This document shows, piece after piece, positions 26,666 to 32,112 of a stretch of 32,112 bases of DNA. The notes under the pieces were generated by a model, which worked only from the letters and a program-made list of their open reading frames with translations, made no database searches and had not been told where the DNA came from. Source of the stretch: Desulfobacterales bacterium HSG2 (GTDB lineage: Bacteria; Desulfobacterota; Desulfobacteria; Desulfobacterales; 4be13); the NCBI GenBank assembly GCA_030378035.1, contig JAUCGI010000031.1:7583-39694 (forward strand), written 5' to 3'. Made by a program: the position numbers and the translations under genes. Numbering within the stretch: the first letter of the stretch is position 1; each line of letters opens with the position of its first letter.

Positions 26666-27448
26666 CTATTTCCCGGCCATCATAGCCTCGATATCCTCAG
26701 CAACCGTGCTGATCGGTTTGATATCGAACTTTTCCACCAGGACATTCAGCACTGTCGGGGAAAGAAATGCCGGCAGTGTCGGTCCGAGCCGGATTCCCTT
26801 GACACCCAGGAAAAGCAGGGCAAGAAGAACCGCAACCGCCTTCTGCTCATACCATGCGATGTCGAATGACAAAGGCAGGTCATTGATGTCATCAAGGCCA
26901 AAGACCTCTTTGAGCTTCAGGGCGATGACCGCAAGAGAATAACAGTCGTTGCACTGCCCCGCGTCAAGCACCCGCGGGATTCCGCCGATATCGCCGAGGT
27001 CGAGCTTGTTGTAGCGGTATTTCGCACACCCGGCTGTCAGGATCACAGTGTCTTTTGGCAGATTCTGGGCAACTTCGGTAAAATAGCTTCTTGCTTTCTG
27101 ACGTCCGTCGCATCCGGCCATAACCACAAATCGTTTGATAGCCCCTGATTTAACAGCATCAACAACTTTGTCCGCCAAAGCAAGAACCTGGTTGCGGGCA
27201 AACCCGCCGACTATCTTGCCAGTTTCAATTTCTGTCGGCGGCTCGCATTTTTTGGCCAGTTCGATAACCTTTGAAAAGTCCTTTGCACCGCCTTCCGGCC
27301 GGTCCGGGATATGAACCACATCAGGATATCCGGTCATGCCTGTGGTGAAAATCCTGTCCTGGTAGTTCCCTTTTTTTATGGGAATAATACAATTTGTGGT
27401 CATGATGATCGGACCGTTGAAAGACTCGAACTCCTTGTTCTCCTCCTG
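26666..27448 (-). pseudogene. hcp: 5'-truncated hybrid-cluster protein (hcp) relic
   Basis: The C-terminal half of a hybrid-cluster (prismane) protein. Recognisable pieces: [14 protein letters not shown] (the latter C a cluster ligand), [13 protein letters not shown] (persulfide-type cysteine), [16 protein letters not shown] and [17 protein letters not shown] with the ligand glutamate. The N-terminal half, with the 4Fe-4S motif and the first His/Glu ligands, is absent; intact proteins have about 540 residues, against about 260 here. Homology stops near 27448, and an in-frame stop occurs at 27491-27493. An ATG at 27403 would give 245 residues but lies mid-protein. The surviving frame has no stops, so the truncation looks recent, or the fragment may still be expressed. 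Without the N-terminal ligands it is unlikely to work as a hydroxylamine/NO reductase. Confidence 0.88.
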
Positions 27449-27515
27449 ACAGTTTTTGCATGGTCTGTTTTTCTTACCCGGTTTTGCGATTCAGAACCGA
27501 ACGCCTTTTTTGATT

Positions 27516-27892
27516 GGGTGCAGTCGTTTTAGGACGACGGTATGAATTTAGTTTTCTTTTCAGGTCGGTCACGCTTAAACGGGGGATTCCGGACTGATTT
27601 CCTCATATGGCTGCTGTTCGGTGAATTTCCGACAGACCGGAAAAATCGCCGCTTATTCTGACACGACTTCCGGACATCGGATATCGCATGCGTCACTCAT
27701 CTCATTCCCGGTAACAGAGAATGAGAATCATGTCGGAGCTGTCCTCCGGGAAGCGGAGATGAGACAGTATGCAAAACGGCAGCCCGGATAAAATAAAATT
27801 TATAACGGCTGAAAGTCATGTGAAAGTCGGACTCCGGTCTGAAGAAGCACTGATATCCGGAGTTCTAACGTCGTCCTAAATAGACTGCACCC
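27516..27892. mobile_element. 377-bp non-coding insertion element with 9-bp target duplication
   Basis: The inverted ends are GGGTGCAGTCGTTTTAGG at 27516 onward and CCTAAATAGACTGCACCC up to 27892 (about 24 bp each, two mismatches). Flanking TTTTTGATT occurs on both sides (27507-27515 and 27893-27901), a clear 9-bp target-site duplication. The inside has no credible gene. Removing the element rejoins an uninterrupted sequence just upstream of the hcp relic. Confidence 0.88.
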
Positions 27893-27960
27893 TTTTTGAT
27901 TGGCAACGCTCGGAAAATGTCTTAACGGTTGTTTCTGTCATTCCCTGTTTTGCCGGAAGT

Positions 27961-28010
27961 AAAAAAAAATGCAAACCGGCCGGGGAGGCTGTCCCCAATG
28001 GCCGATTTGC
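27961..28010 (-). terminator. Probable intrinsic terminator, minus strand
   Basis: Read on the minus strand, a long stem (GCAAATCGGCC pairing with GGCCGGTTTGC, with an inner GGGG/CCCC stem) is followed by ATTTTTTTTT (27961-27970). It is the edge of the first copy of the structured module described below. Confidence 0.6.
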
Positions 28011-28056
28011 TACGGGGAGGTTCCCGCTACGGAGGTAAATGCCAAGTTAAACCTCC
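27971..28056. ncRNA. Structured non-coding module, copy 1
   Basis: A sequence with three potential stems: GCAAACCGGCC/GGCCGATTTGC, GGGGAGG-TTCCC, and GGAGGT/ACCTCC enclosing AAATGCCAAGTTAA. A second copy lies at 28250-28337 with the same order of stems and conserved TGCCAAGT and GGAGGTTCCCGC segments. I do not recognise it as a known riboswitch. The strand is unclear, and it may be only a dispersed repeat rather than an RNA gene. Confidence 0.4.
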
Positions 28057-28094
28057 TCATAATACCTTTTCCACATATCACGTCAATTAAGGTC

Positions 28095-28137
28095 TTACTC
28101 TTGCTCTTGGCTCTTGCTCTTACTCCCGAAAGAGTAA
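28095..28137. repeat. Short hexamer cluster with hairpin
   Basis: TTACTC-TTGCTC, then TTGCTC-TTACTC, a CCGAAA centre and GAGTAA: a small inverted piece of the GANNAA/TTNNTC hexamer family, between the two structured modules. Confidence 0.75.
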
Positions 28138-28249
28138 GAAACAGCATTATTCATCAGCCTCCTTAACTTAATGACAGTGAGACAGAGCCTCGCAACGAGT
28201 GGGAGATTATACAGAGTCTTTTATCGCATCCACTACTCTGTCAAAGGAT

Positions 28250-28337
28250 GCAAATCAGCCCAAGGAGCCTATCCCCAAAGGCCGATTTGCAGCGGGCGGA
28301 GGTTCCCGCAACGAAGGTGAATGCCAAGTAAACCTCC
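28250..28337. ncRNA. Structured non-coding module, copy 2
   Basis: The second copy of the module at 27971-28056. The stems GCAAATC/GATTTGC and GCGGG/CCCGC are both kept though several arm bases differ, and the final stem shrinks to AGGT/ACCT around GAATGCCAAGTAA. Eight T residues follow on the plus strand at 28343-28350. Same uncertainty about function and strand as copy 1. Confidence 0.4.
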
Positions 28338-28376
28338 TAACATTTTTTTTCGCAAAGATTATTCCGATGAAATAAT

Positions 28377-28425
28377 GTAGAACGATTTTTCAAATCGTTT
28401 TAAACAATTTGAAAAATTGTTCTAC
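28377..28425. repeat. Long AT-rich palindrome beside the DUF1638 stop
   Basis: GTAGAACGATTTTTCAAATCG and the reverse complement of CAATTTGAAAAATTGTTCTAC form a nearly perfect hairpin around TTTTAAA. It resembles the palindromic units of the 53-bp array at the left edge of the window. It lies 2 bp from the 3' end of the DUF1638 gene and could end its transcript. Confidence 0.75.
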
Positions 28426-28427
28426 AG

Positions 28428-29075
28428 TCATAACTGTCTCACCTGTTCCGTAAGCAAGGATTTGAAGCGATCCAGGCTTATGGGATAAGGTTGAATCGGG
28501 ATTCCCATCCAGTCAGAATATTCCAGGAATTCTTCGGGTTTTTCAGCCATGTACTGATCAAGATATCCGATGCCGTCCAGAACGATCGCACCTCCGGTAT
28601 GCCGTGGAAAATTCTCATTAGCCACGCCTTTGTCCCATCCCTTGAAAACATCTTCGCGATACTTGATCCACCCGGGTGTCATCCACCAGACATTCTCACC
28701 TCCGGCAATTTCATGAGCGATTTTTTCCCGTTCCGCCTCGCTGGCCAGCATGTCCATGCAGTGAGTGGCCTGAATTCTTGCCACTCCGGCACCTTCTTCC
28801 TCAATGATCTTCTGCATGGTGCGTGTCGGATCATCCACATTGACATAACAGAACTTTCCCCCATAGATCACGAGAACCTTACCCACTTTTTCCTTTGCCT
28901 TGCGGATGCGTGTCACAAGCTGGCGCTCCAGTTCGGGAATATCCTGATGAAGCCCCGGTTTTGTATAAAACAGGGTATGGACATCCAGAAAGCCTTCTTT
29001 TTTCAGATAGTTTAATTCCAAACTTAAGGTACCGCAAGCAATAATGGCAATATCCGAAAACGATACATGATTCAT
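28428..29075 (-). CDS. DUF1638 family protein
   Basis: A 215-residue cytoplasmic protein of a family with no established biochemical role. Recognised by IIACGTLSLELNYLKKEG at the N-terminus, the LHQDIPELERQL segment, KVLVIYGGKFC, ARIQATHCMDML and WWMTPGWIKYREDVFKGW. Conserved cysteines (C14, C86, C108 approx.) could bind a metal. DUF1638 genes are often found beside corrinoid methyltransferase or corrinoid activator genes in anaerobes, so the RACo-like gene 7 kb away may be functionally linked (inference). AGGAGG precedes the ATG. It may be co-transcribed with the TusA-like gene upstream, though 150 bp of short AT-rich repeats separate them. Confidence 0.82.
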   Translation of the reverse strand: MNHVSFSDIAIIACGTLSLELNYLKKEGFLDVHTLFYTKPGLHQDIPELERQLVTRIRKAKEKVGKVLVIYGGKFCYVNVDDPTRTMQKIIEEEGAGVARIQATHCMDMLASEAEREKIAHEIAGGENVWWMTPGWIKYREDVFKGWDKGVANENFPRHTGGAIVLDGIGYLDQYMAEKPEEFLEYSDWMGIPIQPYPISLDRFKSLLTEQVRQL

Positions 29076-29104
29076 TGAATTCCTCCTGAATAGCTGAATA
29101 GTTA

Positions 29105-29240
29105 AGAGTTAGTGGTTAAAAGTGTTTTTCCGCCTTAACCCCTAACCCTTAACTCCTTTTTTTTCGTCAATCATCCGGAATTTAATCCTTAATCCTTAAT
29201 CCTTAATCCTTAATCCCTTAACTCTTAACCCTTAACCCTT
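29105..29240. repeat. Heptamer tandem repeats (TTAATCC and TTAACCC types)
   Basis: Between the TusA-like and DUF1638 genes: about five TTAATCC units at 29183-29217 and several TTAACCC/TTAACTC units on both sides, including an inverted GTTAAGAGTTAGTGGTTAA at 29109-29127. No gene. The arrangement invites hairpin formation between the GTTAAG and CTTAAC runs. Confidence 0.75.
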
Positions 29241-29467
29241 ACCTTTTTTAATCGGATGCGGTAAGAAGTCTTTCCATCTTTAACATCCATCAACTGGTAG
29301 TGGAACGCATTTAAAACCTGAAAAAGCTCCTTACGGGTATCCGGATCACTGCCCAGTATTTCGAGAATCTCCCCCGGCTTTATTTCTCTGAAAGCCCCGG
29401 TCACTTTAAGGAGCGTAATCGGAACAATCGCTCCCCGAATATCCAGATGATGAACGGATGTTTTCAA
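29225..29467 (-). CDS. TusA-like sulfurtransferase-fold protein lacking the catalytic cysteine
   Basis: An 80-residue protein with a TTG start at 29467, chosen because GAGAGGTG lies just upstream and the family fold begins at once. LDIRGAIVPITLLKVTGAFREI and GEILEILGSDPDTRKELFQVL match the TusA/SirA fold (usual pattern LDxRGxxCPxPLLK), but the CP cysteine is replaced: the sequence reads IVPITLL. Persulfide transfer through that residue is therefore impossible; a binding or structural role is more likely. The frame stays open 57 codons upstream, through the hexamer array, and would add a DK/EQ repeat tail if translation began earlier. It lies upstream of the DUF1638 gene on the same strand. 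Confidence 0.75.
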   Translation of the reverse strand: MKTSVHHLDIRGAIVPITLLKVTGAFREIKPGEILEILGSDPDTRKELFQVLNAFHYQLMDVKDGKTSYRIRLKKVRVKG

Positions 29468-29491
29468 AATACACCTCTCAGCAAAAACGCT

Positions 29492-29638
29492 TTGCTCTTT
29501 ATCTTGCTCTTGCTCTTGCTCTTTATCTTTATCTTGCTCTTTATCTTTATCTTTATCTTTATCTTTATCTTGCTCTTGCTCTTGCTCTTTATCTTGCTCT
29601 TGCTCTTTATCCTGATCACAGATAAAGAGCAAGAGCAA
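29492..29638. repeat. Inverted hexamer array next to the TusA-like gene
   Basis: Twenty uninterrupted TTNNTC hexamers (TTGCTC and TTTATC) at 29492-29611, a CTGATCACAG centre, then GATAAA-GAGCAA-GAGCAA at 29621-29638. The centre resembles CTGTGTTCAG of the 19018-19488 array. On the minus strand the long arm reads in frame with the TusA-like gene as alternating DK and EQ. Confidence 0.93.
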
Positions 29639-29866
29639 GACAAATATTTAATATGCAAACCTAATGCCAATATTCCCCAATATCGCAAAAAAAAAAATTA
29701 TGTGACTGAATATACAAGGAATAATTTTCTTTTCAGCTTGATAAGGCGATAACTGTCTGATTATTGATTTCAGGGCTTTGAATCAGAGAGGCAGTTTCAT
29801 GGAAAACCTTGTGAAATTAGCGTTTCATACGGTTAGCCGAATAGTGGGACATTATATTTCATCCGT

Positions 29867-30080
29867 GTTTACAGTTGTAAACGGTTTACAGTTTACATGT
29901 GTAAACAGTTTACAGTTTGCACAAATCCGAAATCAGTTTCCGTTGACAAACAGAGAAACTCCTGATACAGAACATTAATTTTGGAAAGTAGCACAACGGA
30001 CATCCTTCAGAAAAGCTAGTTTACACTTTACATTATCGCGCATAAGCATGAATGGAACAGCATGGAAAAGTGTAAACTGA
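29867..30080. promoter_or_regulatory. Cluster of TTTACA/TGTAAA palindromes upstream of the sigma-54 regulator
   Basis: GTTTACAGTTGTAAAC (29868-29883) and GTTTACATGTGTAAAC (29890-29905) are 16-base palindromes sharing the arms GTTTAC/GTAAAC, about 22 bp apart, followed by more TTTACA half sites to about 29920, TTTACACTTTACA near 30020 and GTGTAAAC near 30070. They look like operators or a small repeat; regular spacing before a regulator gene favours autoregulation, but this is unproven. The rest of 29645-30113 holds no credible gene. Confidence 0.5.
29943..29971 (+). promoter_or_regulatory. Possible sigma-70-type promoter
   Basis: TTGACA (29943-29948) and a weak TACAGA (29966-29971) at 17-bp spacing lie upstream of the sigma-54 regulator gene and just downstream of the TTTACA palindromes. 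The -10 box is poor. Confidence 0.3.
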
Positions 30081-30113
30081 TAAGTGAAAGAAAGACGAAT
30101 AAACAGGATAAAA

Positions 30114-31592
30114 ATGGTGACGATGTTTGATGAAGAAGTCAGCCAATACTGGAAAACAATTATTGAAACCATGCCGGACGGTCTGATGGTTGTGGATCCG
30201 AAAGGTGTGATCGTCATGGTCAACAGTACTCTGGAACAGATCACCGGTTACAGCAAAAGCGAACTTGTGGGGCAGTCCTGTAAGATACTCGGCTGCGATG
30301 TCTGCTCCGTGGAAATGACCCAGGGAATGGACAAGCACTGCGCTTTGTTCAAAAAAGAAAATATCAGGCGGGCAAGATGCACGTTGCGAAAAAAAGACGG
30401 GAACCCGCTTTACACGATTAAAAACGCATCTGTGCTCAGAGACGGTGCGGGTAAAGTCATCGGCGGCGTGGAGACGGTGACCGACCTGAGTGAAGTGAGG
30501 ACCAAGGAAAAAATTATTTCAAACCTGCGGCAGGAGTTGAATGATGAAAACAGATTCCATGGAATCATCGGGGCATCTTCGGCCATGCGCCGGATTTTTG
30601 ACCTTGTTTCCAGCGCTGCCCAGTCGGATGCGCCGGTGCTGATCTGCGGGGAGAGCGGAACCGGAAAAGAACTGGTGGCAGGCGCTATTCACAAACAGGG
30701 CCCCCGCAGAAAAGAACCTTTTATAAAGGTAAACTGCGCCGCGCTCAGTGAATCTCTTTTGGAAAGCGAACTTTTCGGTCATGTGAAAGGCGCGTTCACA
30801 GGCGCGGACCGCGCCAGGACGGGCCGTTTTGAAGCTGCTGACCGCGGCGACATTTTCTTGGATGAGATCGCTGAGATTCCGAATTCTGTCCAAGTGAAGC
30901 TTCTGCGGGTTTTGCAGGAGAAGGAGATTGAAAGAGTGGGGGATCACAGACCGGTCTCCATAAATACCCGTATCATTTCGGCAACCAATAAGGACTTGGG
31001 AAAACTCATGGAACAGGGACGTTTTCGTGAGGATCTCTATTATCGGATCGGGGTCATTCCCATTGAACTTCCGCCTTTGCGGGAGCGGCCCGATGATATT
31101 CCGATGCTGATCAGTTCCTTTATCAGCCGGGTACGTCTGAAGACAGAAAAACCTGTTTTCGGAATGAGCAACGAAGCCTTTGAACTGCTGAACGCTTATG
31201 AATGGCCCGGGAATGTGCGGGAACTCATCAATGCCATTGAATATGCTTTTGTTCTCTGTCCCGAAGGAGAGATTATGCCGGAACATCTTCCCCGGCGGTT
31301 AACAGGTAAAACACAAAAGCAGGCAGAGGCCCGACCGTACGCACGCGTAAATCATGAGAACAATGATGATGAGCGGATCCGGATTCTGGAGACGCTGGAC
31401 GCGGCCCAGGGGAATAAAGCCGAAGCTTCAAGAAAACTGGGAATCAGCAGAGTCTCATTATATAAAAAGCTCAGAAAATATAATATCCGGGTGAATAAAA
31501 CGGTTCGGGATGGAGGAGAAAGCCACAATGAGCGAGCCCATAGTTCCTGTAACAACGGTATAACCGCCCACGCCGCATGTCCAACCAGTTGA
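30114..31592 (+). CDS. PAS domain sigma-54-dependent transcriptional activator
   Basis: A 492-residue NtrC-family activator. The start at ATG 30114 is preferred (AGGAT five bases upstream) over a GTG at 30084. An N-terminal PAS domain (~12-125) holds a cysteine-rich loop (SCKILGCDVCSVEM and KHCALFKK; C56, C61, C64, C76). The AAA+ domain (~150-380) has Walker A GESGTGKE (179-186), the sigma-54-contacting GAFTGA loop (226-231) and Walker B DIFLDEI (246-252). The C-terminus has a Fis-type helix-turn-helix (NKAEASRKLGISRVSLYKKL). There is no receiver domain, so the PAS cysteines are the likely input. It activates sigma-54 promoters; no clear -24/-12 element was found, so its targets are unknown. 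The 3' end adjoins a repeat-rich region. Confidence 0.95.
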   Translation: MVTMFDEEVSQYWKTIIETMPDGLMVVDPKGVIVMVNSTLEQITGYSKSELVGQSCKILGCDVCSVEMTQGMDKHCALFKKENIRRARCTLRKKDGNPLYTIKNASVLRDGAGKVIGGVETVTDLSEVRTKEKIISNLRQELNDENRFHGIIGASSAMRRIFDLVSSAAQSDAPVLICGESGTGKELVAGAIHKQGPRRKEPFIKVNCAALSESLLESELFGHVKGAFTGADRARTGRFEAADRGDIFLDEIAEIPNSVQVKLLRVLQEKEIERVGDHRPVSINTRIISATNKDLGKLMEQGRFREDLYYRIGVIPIELPPLRERPDDIPMLISSFISRVRLKTEKPVFGMSNEAFELLNAYEWPGNVRELINAIEYAFVLCPEGEIMPEHLPRRLTGKTQKQAEARPYARVNHENNDDERIRILETLDAAQGNKAEASRKLGISRVSLYKKLRKYNIRVNKTVRDGGESHNERAHSSCNNGITAHAACPTS

Positions 31593-31666
31593 CTTGTCCC
31601 TGCGGAAAAACAATATCGTAATCAGTCGGCTTGGTGGTCGGCTTGGTGGGGTCGGTCGGCTTGGTG

Positions 31667-31907
31667 GGGTCGGACCAAGCTAACCCATTGAAATTATGTG
31701 ATATGAAAGCAAAACGGGCCTTATTTTAGCTCTTAAAACCACTTTTCTGAGGGCAAAAAGGTGCTTTTAAGAAAACAGGAGCAAACTTGCAGGCTTCCCT
31801 TCTTAAAAGCCCCTTTTTACCCCGAAAAAAGCGGTTTTAAGAGCTGAAATGACGCTTATTCTGCTTTCATATCACATAATTTCAGTTGGTTAGCTTGGTC
31901 CGACCCC
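31667..31907. mobile_element. Giant imperfect-hairpin element with GGGGTCGGACCA ends (copy C)
   Basis: The ends GGGGTCGGACCAAGCTAACC (31667 onward) and GGTTAGCTTGGTCCGACCCC (to 31907) are the outer part of inverted repeats of about 45 bp with very few mismatches. The inner parts also pair (AGCTCTTAAAACC with its inverted copy near 31830-31850), so all 241 bp can fold as one hairpin. It is preceded by three copies of a TCGGCTTGGTGGGG unit (31625-31670). No gene. The sequence differs from copies A and B inside, but the ends match. Confidence 0.85.
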
Positions 31908-31918
31908 AAACTCCCCCA

Positions 31919-32112
31919 ATTCTCTCCGTCCTGTACAGACATGACAGGGAAAAATACGGGGAGACCTGTCTGAATCTGCTGCGGGACAGATACGTCTATG
32001 AACGGCTGGAGGTGGCTGAAAACCCGGACACACCTCCGGAGATTCTCAGAGAGCTGTCACACGACAGCGATAAGCATGTCAGAGAGAAGGCAATGTCCAA
32101 TCTCAGGGAACG
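31919..32112 (+). pseudogene. Truncated third copy of the DUF2330 3' end
   Basis: This segment matches 16239-16432 of the second DUF2330 gene base for base except three substitutions (two amino-acid changes, Y to C and N to D). It covers the last part of FERFDP-downstream sequence and the LRV-like C-terminus, and runs off the window edge before the stop. No start or 5' part is present: homology begins abruptly 11 bp after the giant-hairpin element, so it is a fragment unless a longer frame exists by fusion. Confidence 0.85.

Noticed and set aside
27971..28056. Possible known riboswitch (cobalamin, Moco or cyclic-di-GMP type)
   Set aside because: None of the expected conserved core sequences could be matched by eye.
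27969..28166. 65-codon ORF over the structured module
   Set aside because: It spans stems, a hexamer cluster and a T-rich tract, with no ribosome binding site.
29799..29978. 59-codon plus-strand ORF with AGAGAGG upstream
   Set aside because: Much of it is a translation of the TTTACA palindromes, and no family is recognised; a real small gene cannot be excluded but is not supported.

Overview
This 32.1 kb window is from a Gram-negative, repeat-rich bacterium, most likely a sulfate-reducing member of the Desulfobacterota (Desulfonema/Desulfococcaceae-like). The pointers are a RACo-type corrinoid activator, a DUF1638 protein, a class of Cys-rich PAS/sigma-54 regulator common in that group, a relic of hybrid-cluster protein, a very large Ser/Thr-kinase/histidine-kinase hybrid, an outer-membrane beta-barrel gene, and an unusually high density of short repeats. 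The taxonomic call is an inference; there is no rRNA, tRNA, CRISPR array, phage gene or recognisable transposase.

Layout. 1-234: a 53-bp tandem repeat array. 257-6640: a 2127-residue signalling protein (Ser/Thr kinase, AAA ATPase, helical repeats, GAF, PAS, histidine kinase, receiver). 6630-7027: 69-bp tandem repeats and a duplicated gene leader. 7028-12650: a plus-strand signalling cassette made of a periplasmic phosphate-binding-like protein, a methyl-accepting chemotaxis protein, a REC-PAS-PAS-PP2C-HATPase protein and a STAS protein. 12657-12965: a MITE-like element. 13052-13804: a sirtuin. 13901-16460: two tandem DUF2330 paralogues ending in LRV-like repeats. 16466-17391: a tandemly duplicated repeat block holding two giant-hairpin elements.

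The minus strand then carries a PAS-HD-GYP protein with a flavodoxin (17509-18992), a RACo-like ASKHA/ferredoxin protein (19495-21582) bracketed by long hexanucleotide arrays, a small unknown ORF, and an envelope cluster (beta-barrel, LolA-like protein, FtsX-type permease, LolD-type ATPase; 22112-26344). Next come a second MITE-like element, a 5'-truncated hcp relic, a 377-bp element with a 9-bp target duplication, a duplicated structured non-coding module, a DUF1638 gene and a TusA-like gene without the catalytic cysteine. On the plus strand, 30114-31592 is a sigma-54 activator, followed by another giant-hairpin element and a third, truncated copy of the DUF2330 3' end that runs off the window.

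How parts work together. The 7028-12650 genes look like one sensory pathway: ligand binding, chemoreceptor output, then a partner-switch module in which phosphatase and anti-sigma-type kinase are fused and the STAS protein is the likely substrate. The 22112-26344 genes look like a Lol-type route from inner to outer membrane. RACo, DUF1638 and the TusA-like protein hint at corrinoid/C1 methyl metabolism, but no methyltransferase lies in the window. The most unusual content is non-coding: GANNAA hexamer arrays at five loci, a family of about 240-250 bp hairpin elements ending in GGGGTCGG(A/G)CCA with iterated end motifs, and palindrome-bearing tandem repeats with arm changes that preserve pairing.
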